64,000 nt of DNA from contig NZ_DFQV01000011.1 in assembly GCF_002377945.1 (NCBI RefSeq), positions 1 to 64,000 of the forward strand, in the 5' to 3' direction. The position numbers were made by a program, and so were the translations under genes. The notes beneath the pieces were generated by a model. That model saw only the letters and a list, made by a program, of their open reading frames with translations, searched no databases and had not been told where the DNA came from. Shown piece after piece: positions 27,300 to 36,734 of this stretch (position 1 is its first letter; the number at the start of each line of letters is the position of its first letter). This DNA comes from Psychrobacter sp. UBA3480 (GTDB taxonomy: Bacteria > Pseudomonadota > Gammaproteobacteria > Pseudomonadales > Moraxellaceae).

Positions 27300-27372
27300 G
27301 AACGTGATTTGTCAGATTGATTACTAGAATTGGCTATTATGATATAAGACATTTACTAAAGGGCGCTTATCA

Positions 27373-27831
27373 CTATAAAGAAGGCGTGGGTAGAGGTGCA
27401 CCGGTCAGTAATCCAACTTTTTCGATACCTGCTTGTTGCAAGGTTGCCATCAGCGTCATGATGGCACCATACTGATTGTTTTGATCGGCATTAATCATCA
27501 CCTGTACTGGTTCAGCATTACTATTATCGCTCTGAGACTGCAGGTTAGATAAAGTATTAATCAGCTCAGGCTCACTTACTGGCACATCGACATTGCTTTC
27601 ATAGCTGATAAAAATATCACCCTTGTCAGTTAAAGAAACAATCACAGGTAGTTGGCTTTGACTCATGGTATTGGTTTGTTCTTTTGGCAGATCAACATCG
27701 ACACCTGTAATCAGCATCGGCGCTGTCACCATAAATATCACCAGTAACACCAGCATGACGTCAATGTAAGGAACGACGTTCATTTCTGCATTAAGGGCTT
27801 TTTTTTCACGGCCGTAGGGGTTTGGTTTCAT
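27373..27831 (-). CDS. tolR: Tol-Pal system protein TolR
   Basis: ExbD/TolR family inner-membrane protein, part of the proton channel with TolQ. The single membrane helix at about residues 20-42 (VVPYIDVMLVLLVIFMV) carries the conserved Asp25 that takes part in proton flow. The periplasmic part includes the PVIVSLTDKGDIFIS strand region. 152 residues is a normal length. Its ATG overlaps the tolQ stop by four bases (ATGA). Confidence 0.95.
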   Translation of the reverse strand: MKPNPYGREKKALNAEMNVVPYIDVMLVLLVIFMVTAPMLITGVDVDLPKEQTNTMSQSQLPVIVSLTDKGDIFISYESNVDVPVSEPELINTLSNLQSQSDNSNAEPVQVMINADQNNQYGAIMTLMATLQQAGIEKVGLLTGAPLPTPSL

Positions 27832-28550
27832 AGCCCTGTCACCTGACCTGCATTAACTTGGGTTTCTTTGATAATAGGCGCTTGTACGCTGGTCTCACGT
27901 TGTAGCATGCCCGTCATCTCATCACAAAATAAGGCACGCGAGTCATATATTCGGCTCGATTTTGCTGTGAAGTGGTTGTATGCCAATACCGCAGGGATAG
28001 CGGCAAACAAACCCATGGCTGTGGCGATCAGTGCTTCGGCAATACCGGGAGCGACAGAGGCGAGGGTAGCTTGCTCAGTTTGAGACAGTCCCAAGAATGC
28101 ATTCATGATGCCCCATACTGTACCGAACAGTCCGATATACGGAGCAACGGAGCCAATGCTGGCTAGCGTCGTCAGTCCTGACTCGAGCAATTGCTGCTGA
28201 CGACCTAGGCCGACGCGTAGCTTGCGTTCAACACCATCGATAATGTCGTCTTTAGGTTGACGCTTTTTATGCATTCTTAGGTATTCTGAAAAGCCCACAT
28301 AAAAAATTTGCTCTAGCCCCTGACGATCAGGAGAGCCTTGAATGCCTTGATATAGCTTGGCTAAGTCTTCGCCTGACCAAAACCAAGTCTCAAATTGTTG
28401 ATCAAAGTTTTTGGCTGTACCAAGTCGCGCACTCATGCGAAAGATAATAACCCAGCTGAGTAAAGAGGCTAATAACAATAGTGCCATCACAATCTGCACC
28501 AATAGACTGGCTTGGGTAATAAGATCGACAATATTTAATGATTCAGGCAT
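27828..28550 (-). CDS. tolQ: Tol-Pal system protein TolQ
   Basis: ExbB/TolQ family inner-membrane protein that forms the proton channel of the Tol motor with TolR. Three membrane helices are visible: about 14-37 (QIVMALLLLASLLSWVIIF), about 135-160 (ASIGSVAPYIGLFGTVWGIMNAF, with the family motif) and about 170-195 (GIAEALIATAMGLFAAIPAVLAYN). GTGAG precedes the ATG. First gene of tolQRAB; the usual upstream ybgC gene is absent here. Confidence 0.95.
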   Translation of the reverse strand: MPESLNIVDLITQASLLVQIVMALLLLASLLSWVIIFRMSARLGTAKNFDQQFETWFWSGEDLAKLYQGIQGSPDRQGLEQIFYVGFSEYLRMHKKRQPKDDIIDGVERKLRVGLGRQQQLLESGLTTLASIGSVAPYIGLFGTVWGIMNAFLGLSQTEQATLASVAPGIAEALIATAMGLFAAIPAVLAYNHFTAKSSRIYDSRALFCDEMTGMLQRETSVQAPIIKETQVNAGQVTGL

Positions 28551-29178
28551 GTAATGGACTCACGAATAATTGATAACAGCTGGCTGGAATAGTGATATCC
28601 GAACCAGACAACCTCTAAACAAATACTATTTACTTTTTATTATTTAATACGCAGCACGTTTCTTCACTAAAAATTTGTAACTGTGCTTAGAAAAATGCTG
28701 CAACAGTAAGTATCGCGATTTAGGTATCGGTATAATAACCCCCTAGTTTACTTCTAAATGAGAGAAAGGTCATTATTAATGTGTTAAACGACTATTTAGT
28801 TGGGCTGCTACTGATTCATTCGATAGTTAGTTGGATAACATGAATAATGACCGAGCAAATACTTATCATCTAAAATTATTGACTCAAACCGAATATTATC
28901 TTAATGACGAATAGAAAGTAGTTTTTCGAATAGCGTAGGGCAACATGGCTGTATGTGGCTTTTCATATGGCTTTTCTGACCAATAGTCTTGAAGTCTCCC
29001 AAAATCGCATTTTGTACGAGATAGACATTATCAACGATTGAGTTTGTAAGATAACTGGTCTAATATGTTACGCTTTGTTACTACATTATTCTTATTGTGG
29101 CATCGTTATTTTTTCGCTGAGGTCATGTTCAATTTTAGGTAATGATGACTTTTTATTAGCCAGTCGAGGGCGACACTT
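28551..29178. other. Divergent spacer between tolQ and the AzgA permease, with a degenerate operator
   Basis: No gene is seen. CTGACCAATAGTC at 28976-28988 resembles the operators at 7721, 21961 and 24533, but its core spacing is one base shorter (GAC-N5-GTC). It lies about 190 bases before the permease. Binding is doubtful but the position suits purine control. Confidence 0.3.
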
Positions 29179-30474
29179 ATGAATGCAATTGAACGCTATT
29201 TTGGGATTAATGGTGAAAATACCACGATCAAAACAGAAATCATCGCTGGTATAACCACGTTCTTGACGATGGCTTATATTATCTTTGTCAACCCTAACGT
29301 CTTAGCCGATGCGGGTATGGATAAAGGGGCCGTATTTGTAGCGACCTGTATAGCAGCAGCAGTAGGTTGTTTCATTATGGGTATCTACGCCCGACTACCA
29401 GTTGCGCTCGCGCCAGGTATGGGTCTTAATGCCTTCTTTACCTATGGTGTGGTGCTTGGTATGGGCTACGCATGGCAGACAGCGTTAGGTGCGGTGTTCT
29501 TGTCTGGTTGTATCTTCGTACTATTGAGTCTATTCAAGATTCGTGAAGCAATCATTAATGCCATTCCAACGTCTCTCAAAAATGGCGTAGTCGCTGGTAT
29601 TGGTGCGTTCTTGGCGTTTATCGCATTGCAAAGCGCAGGCATCATCGTCAATCATGATGCAACCTTAGTTGGCCTTGGTGACATGACATCGTTTGGTCCT
29701 GTCATGGCTTCACTAGGTTTTGTTGTTATCATTGGCCTGTCTTATAAGAGAGTCCCAGGTGCGGTAACCATTGGTATTTTATTGGTGGCACTGATTAGCT
29801 TATTAATGGGCTATACACAGTTCACAGGTATTATCTCTTCACCGCCTTCTATTGCACCGACGCTGATGCAGTTAGACATTGCTGGTGCATTTGATGTGGG
29901 CATGATCAGTGTGATCTTTGCTTTCTTATTTGTGGATTTGTTTGATACTGCTGGTACTTTGATTGCCACCACTAGCCAAGCAAAGCTAACGGACAAAGAT
30001 GGCAATATCCCGAACATGGGCAAAGCACTACTCGCTGATTCAACAGCGACAGTAGCAGGTTCTTTACTAGGTACTTCATCGACGACCAGTTATATTGAAA
30101 GTATCTCTGGTATCGCCTCAGGTGGCCGTACAGGCTTAATGGCTGTTACGGTAGGTGTGCTATTCCTGTTCAGTATTTTCTTCTCGCCACTAGCGGGTAT
30201 GATTCCAGCTTATGCAACGGCTGGCGCTATCTTTTATGTAGCCGTACTTATGATGGGTACTCTAAAGGACATTAACTGGAGCGACTTAACAGAAGCGGCA
30301 CCAGTAGTCGTGGTATTGCTATTCACACCGCTTACATACTCTATCGCTGACGGTATCGCACTTGGTTTTATTACCTTTACAGCTGTAAAAGCAATTGCAG
30401 GCAAGTTTGCAGATATCAGTATCGCTGTCTGGATTTTGACTGCTATATTGTTGTTCAAGATTATCTTCCTATAA
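29179..30474 (+). CDS. AzgA-type NCS2 purine permease (adenine or guanine/hypoxanthine)
   Basis: Purine-base transporter of the AzgA branch of NCS2, 431 residues with about 12-14 membrane segments. Conserved features are visible: TEIIAGITTFLTMAYIIFVNP at the start, ALAPGMGLNAFF, the acidic helix LFVDLFDTAGTLIATT with Asp, and LGTSSTTSYIESISG with the family Glu. Sequence detail looks nearer to E. coli AdeP/AdeQ (adenine) than to GhxP/GhxQ, from memory rather than alignment. It is not of the NAT type that lies on the other side of the tol genes. A strong terminator follows. Confidence 0.85.
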   Translation: MNAIERYFGINGENTTIKTEIIAGITTFLTMAYIIFVNPNVLADAGMDKGAVFVATCIAAAVGCFIMGIYARLPVALAPGMGLNAFFTYGVVLGMGYAWQTALGAVFLSGCIFVLLSLFKIREAIINAIPTSLKNGVVAGIGAFLAFIALQSAGIIVNHDATLVGLGDMTSFGPVMASLGFVVIIGLSYKRVPGAVTIGILLVALISLLMGYTQFTGIISSPPSIAPTLMQLDIAGAFDVGMISVIFAFLFVDLFDTAGTLIATTSQAKLTDKDGNIPNMGKALLADSTATVAGSLLGTSSTTSYIESISGIASGGRTGLMAVTVGVLFLFSIFFSPLAGMIPAYATAGAIFYVAVLMMGTLKDINWSDLTEAAPVVVVLLFTPLTYSIADGIALGFITFTAVKAIAGKFADISIAVWILTAILLFKIIFL

Positions 30475-30510
30475 TGCAAAGTGTAGTAAGACATTAATAG
30501 CGTCTTAAAC

Positions 30511-30553
30511 AAAAAACCCTCCTTATCAGCTGATGATAAGGAGGGTTTTTTTT
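30511..30553. terminator. Terminator of the AzgA permease gene
   Basis: Long perfect stem CCCTCCTTATCA / TGATAAGGAGGG with flanking A and T runs, 37 bases past the stop. Confidence 0.92.
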
Positions 30554-30765
30554 GTGAGCATTATAAGACTATCTTTTTAATTTGAGTTCTGTATTTCGGG
30601 AGTTAATGTTTAGTATTTCTGATACCAGTATTAAGCAGGGTGATGCCAAACTATGGGCAATAGTAAACAAAAAAACGTAACCAAAGCGTCATGGCCAATA
30701 AAGTGCTTGTAAGTTATTGTTATTTAGATATATATTAATTTATGAAAATAATAAATTTCGTTAGT

Positions 30766-30793
30766 TTGAAAAAAACTTTCGTGATATTATAGC
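30766..30793 (+). promoter_or_regulatory. Candidate putA promoter
   Basis: TTGAAA (30766-30771) and TATAGC (30788-30793) are 16 bases apart, in an AT-rich stretch. A transcript from here would carry a leader of about 410 bases with several hairpins before putA. No other clear promoter is seen in this spacer. Confidence 0.35.
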
Positions 30794-30956
30794 CGAGTTA
30801 AGCGCATCACCTCAATCAACGCCGTAGAGGTTTTTCTTACAGTGAATTAGCATCACCAAAGATGACAGATTTGTGATTATTAGAGCGATTTTTCGGTTCA
30901 ATAAGGCGATATTTGGTCATCACACTCCTTTCACTACTAACAAGAAGAAGGCACTA

Positions 30957-30995
30957 ATGCCGCTTAGCTTTTCGTTGTTGCCTTTGTATTGTTAA
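30957..30995 (+). CDS. Possible 12-residue leader peptide of putA
   Basis: A tiny ORF, MPLSFSLLPLYC, follows AAGAAGG by five bases, a good ribosome site. Its stop is 39 bases before an intrinsic terminator and about 220 bases before putA. It holds two proline codons. Position and ribosome site suggest a leader peptide, but so short a frame can arise by chance. Confidence 0.25.
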   Translation: MPLSFSLLPLYC

Positions 30996-31034
30996 CGTAG
31001 CCCGTTTAACAGTCGAACGACCTACTTAACCGTC

Positions 31035-31055
31035 TCCAGCCTATGCTGGATTTTT
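31035..31055 (+). terminator. Intrinsic terminator or attenuator in the putA leader
   Basis: TCCAGC-CTAT-GCTGGA followed by five T, 158 bases before the putA start and not at the end of any recognised gene. It could end a small RNA or attenuate putA. Confidence 0.5.
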
Positions 31056-31212
31056 AGTTTTGTGATGGCGCCGTTTGGTCTTTTGATTATTGCTGTGAAT
31101 ATCCGTCAATAACCCCTATTTTTTGATAGCGGTTATGAGCAGTTATACAGGACGATCAGACTTCCTAAAGCACCATTTATTATGGTTTTTAAACGATAGT
31201 TATGGAGTTATT

Positions 31213-34200
31213 ATGAACCCAGTAGACCAGTTTACCCCGCAAGAGCCGATCTTGTTTAATCCTGTTGATATGCTGTCGCCTGAGTATCTCGCCCAGTCAG
31301 CAGAAGCGCTAAATAAGCGTATTTCGCCGTTATATAGCGCCGATGAAGAACGTTGGTTGTCTGAGTTATTGCCACTTGCCAAACCCAGTATAGAAGAACG
31401 CGATGCTGCTGCTGAGCAAACGCGCAAACTGGTCGAGCACGTACGTAATGATGGCAAAGCCGTCAAAATGGTCGACTCATTATTGCTTGAGTATAGCCTT
31501 GATACCCAAGAAGGTATCTTGCTAATGAGCTTGGCAGAAGCCTTGATTCGTGTGCCAGACAACTATACAGCTGATGCGTTGATTCATGACAAAATGAGCG
31601 TGGCTGACTGGAAAAAGCACATCAAAAATGACAATGGTTTTATGGTCAATGCCTCTACTTGGGGTATGATGATGACGGGCCGTGTTGTCAGTATCGATAG
31701 CAGCACCACTGCATCAGGGTTTTTGGATCGTATGACCAAAAAGATGGGCGAGCCTGTCATTCGTAGTGCGATGCAAAAAGCCATGCGTATCATGGGTCAT
31801 CAGTTTGTATTGGGCGAGACCATTGAGGACGCCAATAAAAACAGCCAGCCATATCGCAATAGAGGCTATACCTATTCATTTGATATGTTAGGTGAAGCGG
31901 CCATCACGCACAAAGACGCAGAAAAATACTTCAACGACTATCTACATGCGATCAGAGCCACGGCCAACGTAAAAGTCAAAGAAGGCATGCCAAAACCGTC
32001 AGTGTCTATCAAATTATCAGCACTGCATCCTCGCTATGAAGCGACACAAGAAGCGCAAGTAATGGGCTTATTGCGTCAGCGTTGTTTGCTACTGATTGAA
32101 GCAGCACGTGAAGTCAATGTCGATATCAGTATTGATGCTGAAGAAGCAGATCGCCTTGAGATTTCTTTAAAACTTTTTGAGTCTTTGTACCGCGATAATT
32201 TAACGGCGGGCTGGGATGGTTTAGGTATCGTTGTACAAGGGTACTCTAAACGCGCTATCGCTGTATTAGCGTGGCTGGCTCGTTTGTCGTCTGAGGTCGG
32301 TGACCGTATTCCAGTACGTCTGGTAAAAGGCGCTTATTGGGATACTGAGATCAAGCTTGCTCAGCAAAAAGGTCTATCAGGCTATCCAGTTTGGACACGT
32401 AAAGAAGGTACGGATACTGCATACCTTGCTTGTGCGCGCTTCTTATTGTCAGACCATCTGCGCGGCCTAATCTGGCCACAGTTTGCGACGCATAATGCAC
32501 ATACATTGTCATCAATCATGACCATGAGTGCACATAGAGACTTTGAATTCCAACGTCTGCACGGCATGGGCGATGCGCTTTATGATCATATTTTGCAAGC
32601 TTATGAGATTCCTGTACGTATCTATGCGCCAGTGGGTGCGCATAAAGACTTGCTACCGTACTTGGTACGCCGCTTATTAGAGAACGGTGCCAACAGCTCG
32701 TTTGTTCATCAGTTGCTAGACAAGTCTTACCCAATCGAAAAGTTAACAGTGCATCCATACGACAAGCTGCTTGGTAATGCAACATTGCACAATCCAGACA
32801 TTCCGTTACCGTTAGAGATTTACGGTGAACGCCGTGCAAGTTTTGGCCCTAATATCTTTGTAGAGTCACAATGGCTGCCGTTCAAATTAGCTATTGATAG
32901 CCATCTACACAAAACATGGTCAGCAACCTCTATCATTAATGGTAAAGCTGTTGATACCTATGAAGTAGATGGTCAAACGAATCAGCTTGATACGCAGACT
33001 GTACTTGCGCCTTGGAATCATGAAGTTAGTGCTGGTAAAGTAACTTATGCTAACGCTGAAGTGGCTCGCCAAGCGATTGACGTTGCTGTTGCTGGTCAAG
33101 ATGTATGGAAAAATGTACCAGCTGCTAAGCGTGCTGAGATATTACGTAAGATCGCTGAGCTATACGAAGAAAACTACGCTGAACTAATGGCACTATGCCA
33201 AGTTGAAGCGGGTAAAACCATGCAAGATGGCATCGATGAAATCAAAGAAGCCGTTGATTTCTGTCGTTTCTATGCTGACGAAGCAGAGCGTCTAGATGAT
33301 GTCGTACATGAGTTCACAGACTTGGCTGGTAAGCAGTCTCGTCAAGTGTATAAAGCACGTGGCACTTTCGTTTGTATCAGTCCATGGAACTTCCCATTGG
33401 CTATCTATACGGGACAGATTGTAGCTGCACTTGCTGCAGGTAACACCGTAGTAGCAAAACCTGCTGAACAAACCAGTTTGGTAGCTCATTTTGGTGCCCA
33501 GTTGATGTATCAAGCGGGTATACCTGCAGAAGCATTGCAATTGGTCATTGGTGCAGGCGACGTAGGTGGTGCTTTGACGGCTGCTGATAATATCGCAGGT
33601 GTGATATTTACCGGTTCGACTCAAACAGCCCAACGTATCAACCAAAGCTTAAATGATCATGCACAAGCTAGCGGTGAATTGCCTGTCTTTATCGCTGAGA
33701 CTGGCGGTCAAAATGCGATGATCGTTGACTCAACGGCACTGCCAGAGCAAGTCGTTAGAGATGCGGTACTATCAGCATTTGGTTCAGCAGGTCAGCGTTG
33801 TTCAGCTTGTCGCATATTGTGTGTACAAGAAGAGATGGCGGATGATTTAATCGAGCTATTGCAAGGTAATATGGCTGAGCTGTCTGTAGGTAATCCTCTA
33901 TATGCTGCCACAGATGTAGGTCCAGTGATTGATGCTGATGCTAAGCATGGTTTAGAGGCGCACATCGAACGTATGAGTGCTGAGCCGACTGCTACCATTT
34001 TGGCACAGACGCCGATGAGCTCAAGCTCAGTCGTCAGTCAAGAAAAGTCTACCTTTGTATTGCCAACCGCAATCGAAGTGAAGAGCATTGATGTGATCGG
34101 TGGTGAGCACTTTGGTCCAATTCTACACGTACTGCGTTATCAAGCGCGTGATTTGAATAAGCTGATTGATGCCATTAACAACACAGGCTTTGGTTTGACG

Positions 34201-34476
34201 TTAGGTATCCATAGCCGTATCGAAAATACTGTTGAGCACATTGAGCGCCGTGCCTTTGTCGGTAACACTTACATCAACCGTAACCAAATCGGCGCGGTCG
34301 TAAACGTACAGCCATTTGGTGGTTGTGGTCTATCAGGTACTGGTCCTAAAGCTGGTGGCCCGCACTATGTCGCGCGTCTCATGCAACTTAGCTCAGAAGC
34401 AGTCAACGCTGAACAGTCAGCTGCTCATATGACAGCGACCGAAACCCAAACTACCACTCAAACAGAACTCGCATAA
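31213..34476 (+). CDS. putA: PutA: proline dehydrogenase and glutamate-semialdehyde dehydrogenase
   Basis: Bifunctional enzyme that oxidises proline to P5C with FAD and then to glutamate with NAD+. The start at 31213 (GGAG before the ATG) was chosen over the longer frame from 31123. The protein has 1087 residues. There is no N-terminal ribbon-helix-helix, so it should not act as its own repressor. The PRODH barrel shows VSIKLSALHPRY, RLVKGAYWDTEIK and RIYAPVGAHKDLLPYLVRRLLENG. The aldehyde dehydrogenase part shows ISPWNFPLAI, AETGGQNAM (Glu) and SAGQRCSACR with catalytic Cys863, and PFGGCGLSGTGPKAGGPHY near the end. It stops after the catalytic domain with a Thr/Gln-rich tail, and the usual C-terminal domain of long PutAs is encoded by the next gene. 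Confidence 0.94.
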   Translation: MNPVDQFTPQEPILFNPVDMLSPEYLAQSAEALNKRISPLYSADEERWLSELLPLAKPSIEERDAAAEQTRKLVEHVRNDGKAVKMVDSLLLEYSLDTQEGILLMSLAEALIRVPDNYTADALIHDKMSVADWKKHIKNDNGFMVNASTWGMMMTGRVVSIDSSTTASGFLDRMTKKMGEPVIRSAMQKAMRIMGHQFVLGETIEDANKNSQPYRNRGYTYSFDMLGEAAITHKDAEKYFNDYLHAIRATANVKVKEGMPKPSVSIKLSALHPRYEATQEAQVMGLLRQRCLLLIEAAREVNVDISIDAEEADRLEISLKLFESLYRDNLTAGWDGLGIVVQGYSKRAIAVLAWLARLSSEVGDRIPVRLVKGAYWDTEIKLAQQKGLSGYPVWTRKEGTDTAYLACARFLLSDHLRGLIWPQFATHNAHTLSSIMTMSAHRDFEFQRLHGMGDALYDHILQAYEIPVRIYAPVGAHKDLLPYLVRRLLENGANSSFVHQLLDKSYPIEKLTVHPYDKLLGNATLHNPDIPLPLEIYGERRASFGPNIFVESQWLPFKLAIDSHLHKTWSATSIINGKAVDTYEVDGQTNQLDTQTVLAPWNHEVSAGKVTYANAEVARQAIDVAVAGQDVWKNVPAAKRAEILRKIAELYEENYAELMALCQVEAGKTMQDGIDEIKEAVDFCRFYADEAERLDDVVHEFTDLAGKQSRQVYKARGTFVCISPWNFPLAIYTGQIVAALAAGNTVVAKPAEQTSLVAHFGAQLMYQAGIPAEALQLVIGAGDVGGALTAADNIAGVIFTGSTQTAQRINQSLNDHAQASGELPVFIAETGGQNAMIVDSTALPEQVVRDAVLSAFGSAGQRCSACRILCVQEEMADDLIELLQGNMAELSVGNPLYAATDVGPVIDADAKHGLEAHIERMSAEPTATILAQTPMSSSSVVSQEKSTFVLPTAIEVKSIDVIGGEHFGPILHVLRYQARDLNKLIDAINNTGFGLTLGIHSRIENTVEHIERRAFVGNTYINRNQIGAVVNVQPFGGCGLSGTGPKAGGPHYVARLMQLSSEAVNAEQSAAHMTATETQTTTQTELA

Positions 34477-34487
34477 GGAGTAGCAAC

Positions 34488-35180
34488 ATGGCGACTGAAT
34501 TCAAAAAAAATCATGCCCAGGTTTGTGAATCTTGGCGATTACTCGGCGCAGTCAATCGCGCAACGTATCTACAAGCAGCCATTCCAAAACTGGCATTGCT
34601 CACTGGTGATGCCAATAAAGCAAAGCGTTTATTCAACCATTTGTTGAGCGCTGCGCCTAGCTTGGATGAGATGCATCGTATGACAGGGGCAACAGGCGAG
34701 TCCAATGACTTGTATGTGACTGGTCGTGGTAAGACGATGGTCATCGGCGGCGAAACTGCTAGAGCCATGGCAGTATTAGGTCAGCTTATCGCGGCACTCC
34801 TAACAGGTAATGAAGTTATATTGCATTGCCCAAGCCAAGATGAGATGTGTAATGAAGCTGCTAAGATACTGCACGACACAGGTATCAGCGAAGATGTATT
34901 AAGTGTGGCTAACGATTCGCAAACGGTCACGCTTTTATACATCGATCGTCTAGCACAAGTGGCTGTCTCTGGTAGCCGCAGCGAGGTGCAAGCTATTAGT
35001 CAAGAGCTTGCCAATACTGACGGTATTTTGACACAGGTTATCAGTGTCACTGATATGGAAGGCTTGTCAGAAATGCTAACGCCTGACTACCTGCATCGCT
35101 TTGTCACTGAGCGAGTCAAGACTATCAACACCACAGCAATCGGTGGTAACGCGAGCTTGCTTGAGCTTGGTACAGAGTAG
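34488..35180 (+). CDS. Detached C-terminal domain of PutA
   Basis: A 230-residue protein that corresponds to the C-terminal aldehyde-dehydrogenase-superfamily-like domain of long PutA proteins. Its end, INTTAIGGNASLLELG, matches the conserved C-terminal motif (E. coli PutA ends VNTAAAGGNASLMTIG). The middle part AVLGQLIAALLTGNEVILHCPSQ matches the degenerate Rossmann-like region. In one-chain PutA this domain closes the channel between the two active sites and has no catalytic role. It starts at its own ATG, 11 bases after the putA stop, with an AGGAG ribosome site, so it is a separate cistron and not a sequencing frameshift. I infer that it binds PutA as a separate subunit. Confidence 0.82.
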   Translation: MATEFKKNHAQVCESWRLLGAVNRATYLQAAIPKLALLTGDANKAKRLFNHLLSAAPSLDEMHRMTGATGESNDLYVTGRGKTMVIGGETARAMAVLGQLIAALLTGNEVILHCPSQDEMCNEAAKILHDTGISEDVLSVANDSQTVTLLYIDRLAQVAVSGSRSEVQAISQELANTDGILTQVISVTDMEGLSEMLTPDYLHRFVTERVKTINTTAIGGNASLLELGTE

Positions 35181-35293
35181 AAGAACTGCATTAATTACGA
35201 ATCCGCTTAGCTTTTATATTGACTTCCATAAAGACTAAGCGGTGTTTGGTAGCGCTATAAATGCCAAACTAGTAATTGCAAAAAATGTATAAG

Positions 35294-35336
35294 AAAAAAC
35301 CGCTATCTGAATAATTATCAGATAGCGGTTTTTTTA
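35294..35336. terminator. Bidirectional terminator between putA and roxA
   Basis: Stem CCGCTATCTGA / TCAGATAGCGG, flanked by six A on the left and seven T on the right. It serves the putA pair on the plus strand and roxA on the minus strand. Confidence 0.93.
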
Positions 35337-35371
35337 TTTATGCTGTTTAACTGAAGCCTGATGACAGGATG

Positions 35372-36544
35372 TTATTCAGAAATATCAACCCATACCCAGC
35401 CATTCTCTAGCCATTCGCTCAAGTCATCTGCATCAACATCGGTGACATCGCTATGTTGTAATGCTTCACCATTGGCTAAGCGTAATAGTACTGCTATCGC
35501 AGTTTCATCGAGCCCATCGATACGTTGACCATTGGCGTACAGCACGGTGCCATCAGTGGTCTGGCTATAGAGTAGGCGGTTGCTATAGTCCGCCTGCAAT
35601 GTGGCCCCTTCTGATAGCGCTTGCATAAGCTCATCGGTATCTAACGTTTCTTCTGGCATCAGCGCATCATATTGGCGCTTACTAACCACTTCAGAGACTG
35701 CTTGGCGAATCATATCATCACCGCGATCGGATTGTAGCATTTCTAGCAATTGTGCCTTGATAGCCGCAATACTATCTGCTTGCAATTCACCTGACGCTTG
35801 TAGCGCTTGCGGTAGTAGCATCGGGATAAATAGCTTACTGTCGTTAGTCGCAATATCGGCCACGCTATCAATGATTTGCATCAGGTTTGGACGGCGGCAA
35901 CCAAACGAGAAAGTCAAACAGTCATTTTGTGCCACACCGAAATGTGATAATTTCGGCGGTACATAAAGGACATCACCCGCTTCTAGTATCTCATCAAAGA
36001 TCAGTTCGCCCATGTCGTCAAATAAACGAAGCGGCTCATCAGCAACAAACTCTGTCTGGTCATCACAAAACTTGCCCAACTGCCAACGTCTAGAGCCATA
36101 GCCTTGTGCCAAAAATACATCGTAGTCGTCATAATGCTTACCAACCGAACCACCTGCTGGTGCGTAAGATACCATGATGTCATCGCGCTGCCATTGCGGA
36201 ATGAAGTCAAATGCTTGCCACAACTGACCAAGTTCTGGCGACCATTGCTCAAGATTCTGCACCAATACGGTCCATTGCTCTGGTAGGTTTTCAAAATCCG
36301 CTTCATTCAGTGGACTTTTTTTAAGTTGCCACTGTGCCTGACCTTCTTTTTTACTAGCTGCTTGAGTCAGCAGTCTTGCGCTAGCATCTTCTTCAAGTGC
36401 AAGACCAATCATGTCATCTGGCTCAAACATGTTAATCAGCTGCGGCAACCCTTGCTTGATAAGCAGTGGCTTCTTTTGCCAGTATTCAGATAAGAATTGC
36501 TCAGGCGTAATAGAGTCGGGTAAACAAAGAGGAATAGAAGTCAT
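35372..36544 (-). CDS. roxA: Ribosomal oxygenase RoxA (YcfD-like JmjC cupin)
   Basis: Fe(II)/2-oxoglutarate oxygenase of the cupin_4 family. Known YcfD hydroxylates an arginine of ribosomal protein uL16. I place the start at ATG 36544, which has GGA seven bases upstream and matches the N terminus of the family (QFLSEYWQKKPLLIKQ). The open frame runs on to 36808 through non-family sequence. The iron site is GKHYDDYDVFLAQG (His and Asp) and a later His in PPKLSHFGV, with YGSRRWQLG between. The C-terminal winged-helix part ends DLSEWLENGWVWV. Length is 390 residues against 373 in E. coli. Divergent from the small lipoprotein gene. Confidence 0.88.
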   Translation of the reverse strand: MTSIPLCLPDSITPEQFLSEYWQKKPLLIKQGLPQLINMFEPDDMIGLALEEDASARLLTQAASKKEGQAQWQLKKSPLNEADFENLPEQWTVLVQNLEQWSPELGQLWQAFDFIPQWQRDDIMVSYAPAGGSVGKHYDDYDVFLAQGYGSRRWQLGKFCDDQTEFVADEPLRLFDDMGELIFDEILEAGDVLYVPPKLSHFGVAQNDCLTFSFGCRRPNLMQIIDSVADIATNDSKLFIPMLLPQALQASGELQADSIAAIKAQLLEMLQSDRGDDMIRQAVSEVVSKRQYDALMPEETLDTDELMQALSEGATLQADYSNRLLYSQTTDGTVLYANGQRIDGLDETAIAVLLRLANGEALQHSDVTDVDADDLSEWLENGWVWVDISE

Positions 36545-36734
36545 TGATAAATCCATATTTTGACGGTGTACAAGATTAATAATAAGGGATGCTTTATAGG
36601 AAGGTTTTAATAGTTTAAGATTGTCATCTATTTGATATCTATTATTTTGGTGACGTTTATATAGTACATATAAGCAATAACGATTATCAAAACAATAGCT
36701 GTCAGCAGAGCATCCACTCAATCGTAGGAACGTT

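Noticed and set aside
34474..34490. putA and the following ORF as one frameshifted gene
   Set aside because: The stop is followed by a proper AGGAG ribosome site and ATG, and the first protein ends in a natural-looking polar tail. A designed gene split is more likely, though reads could still overturn this.
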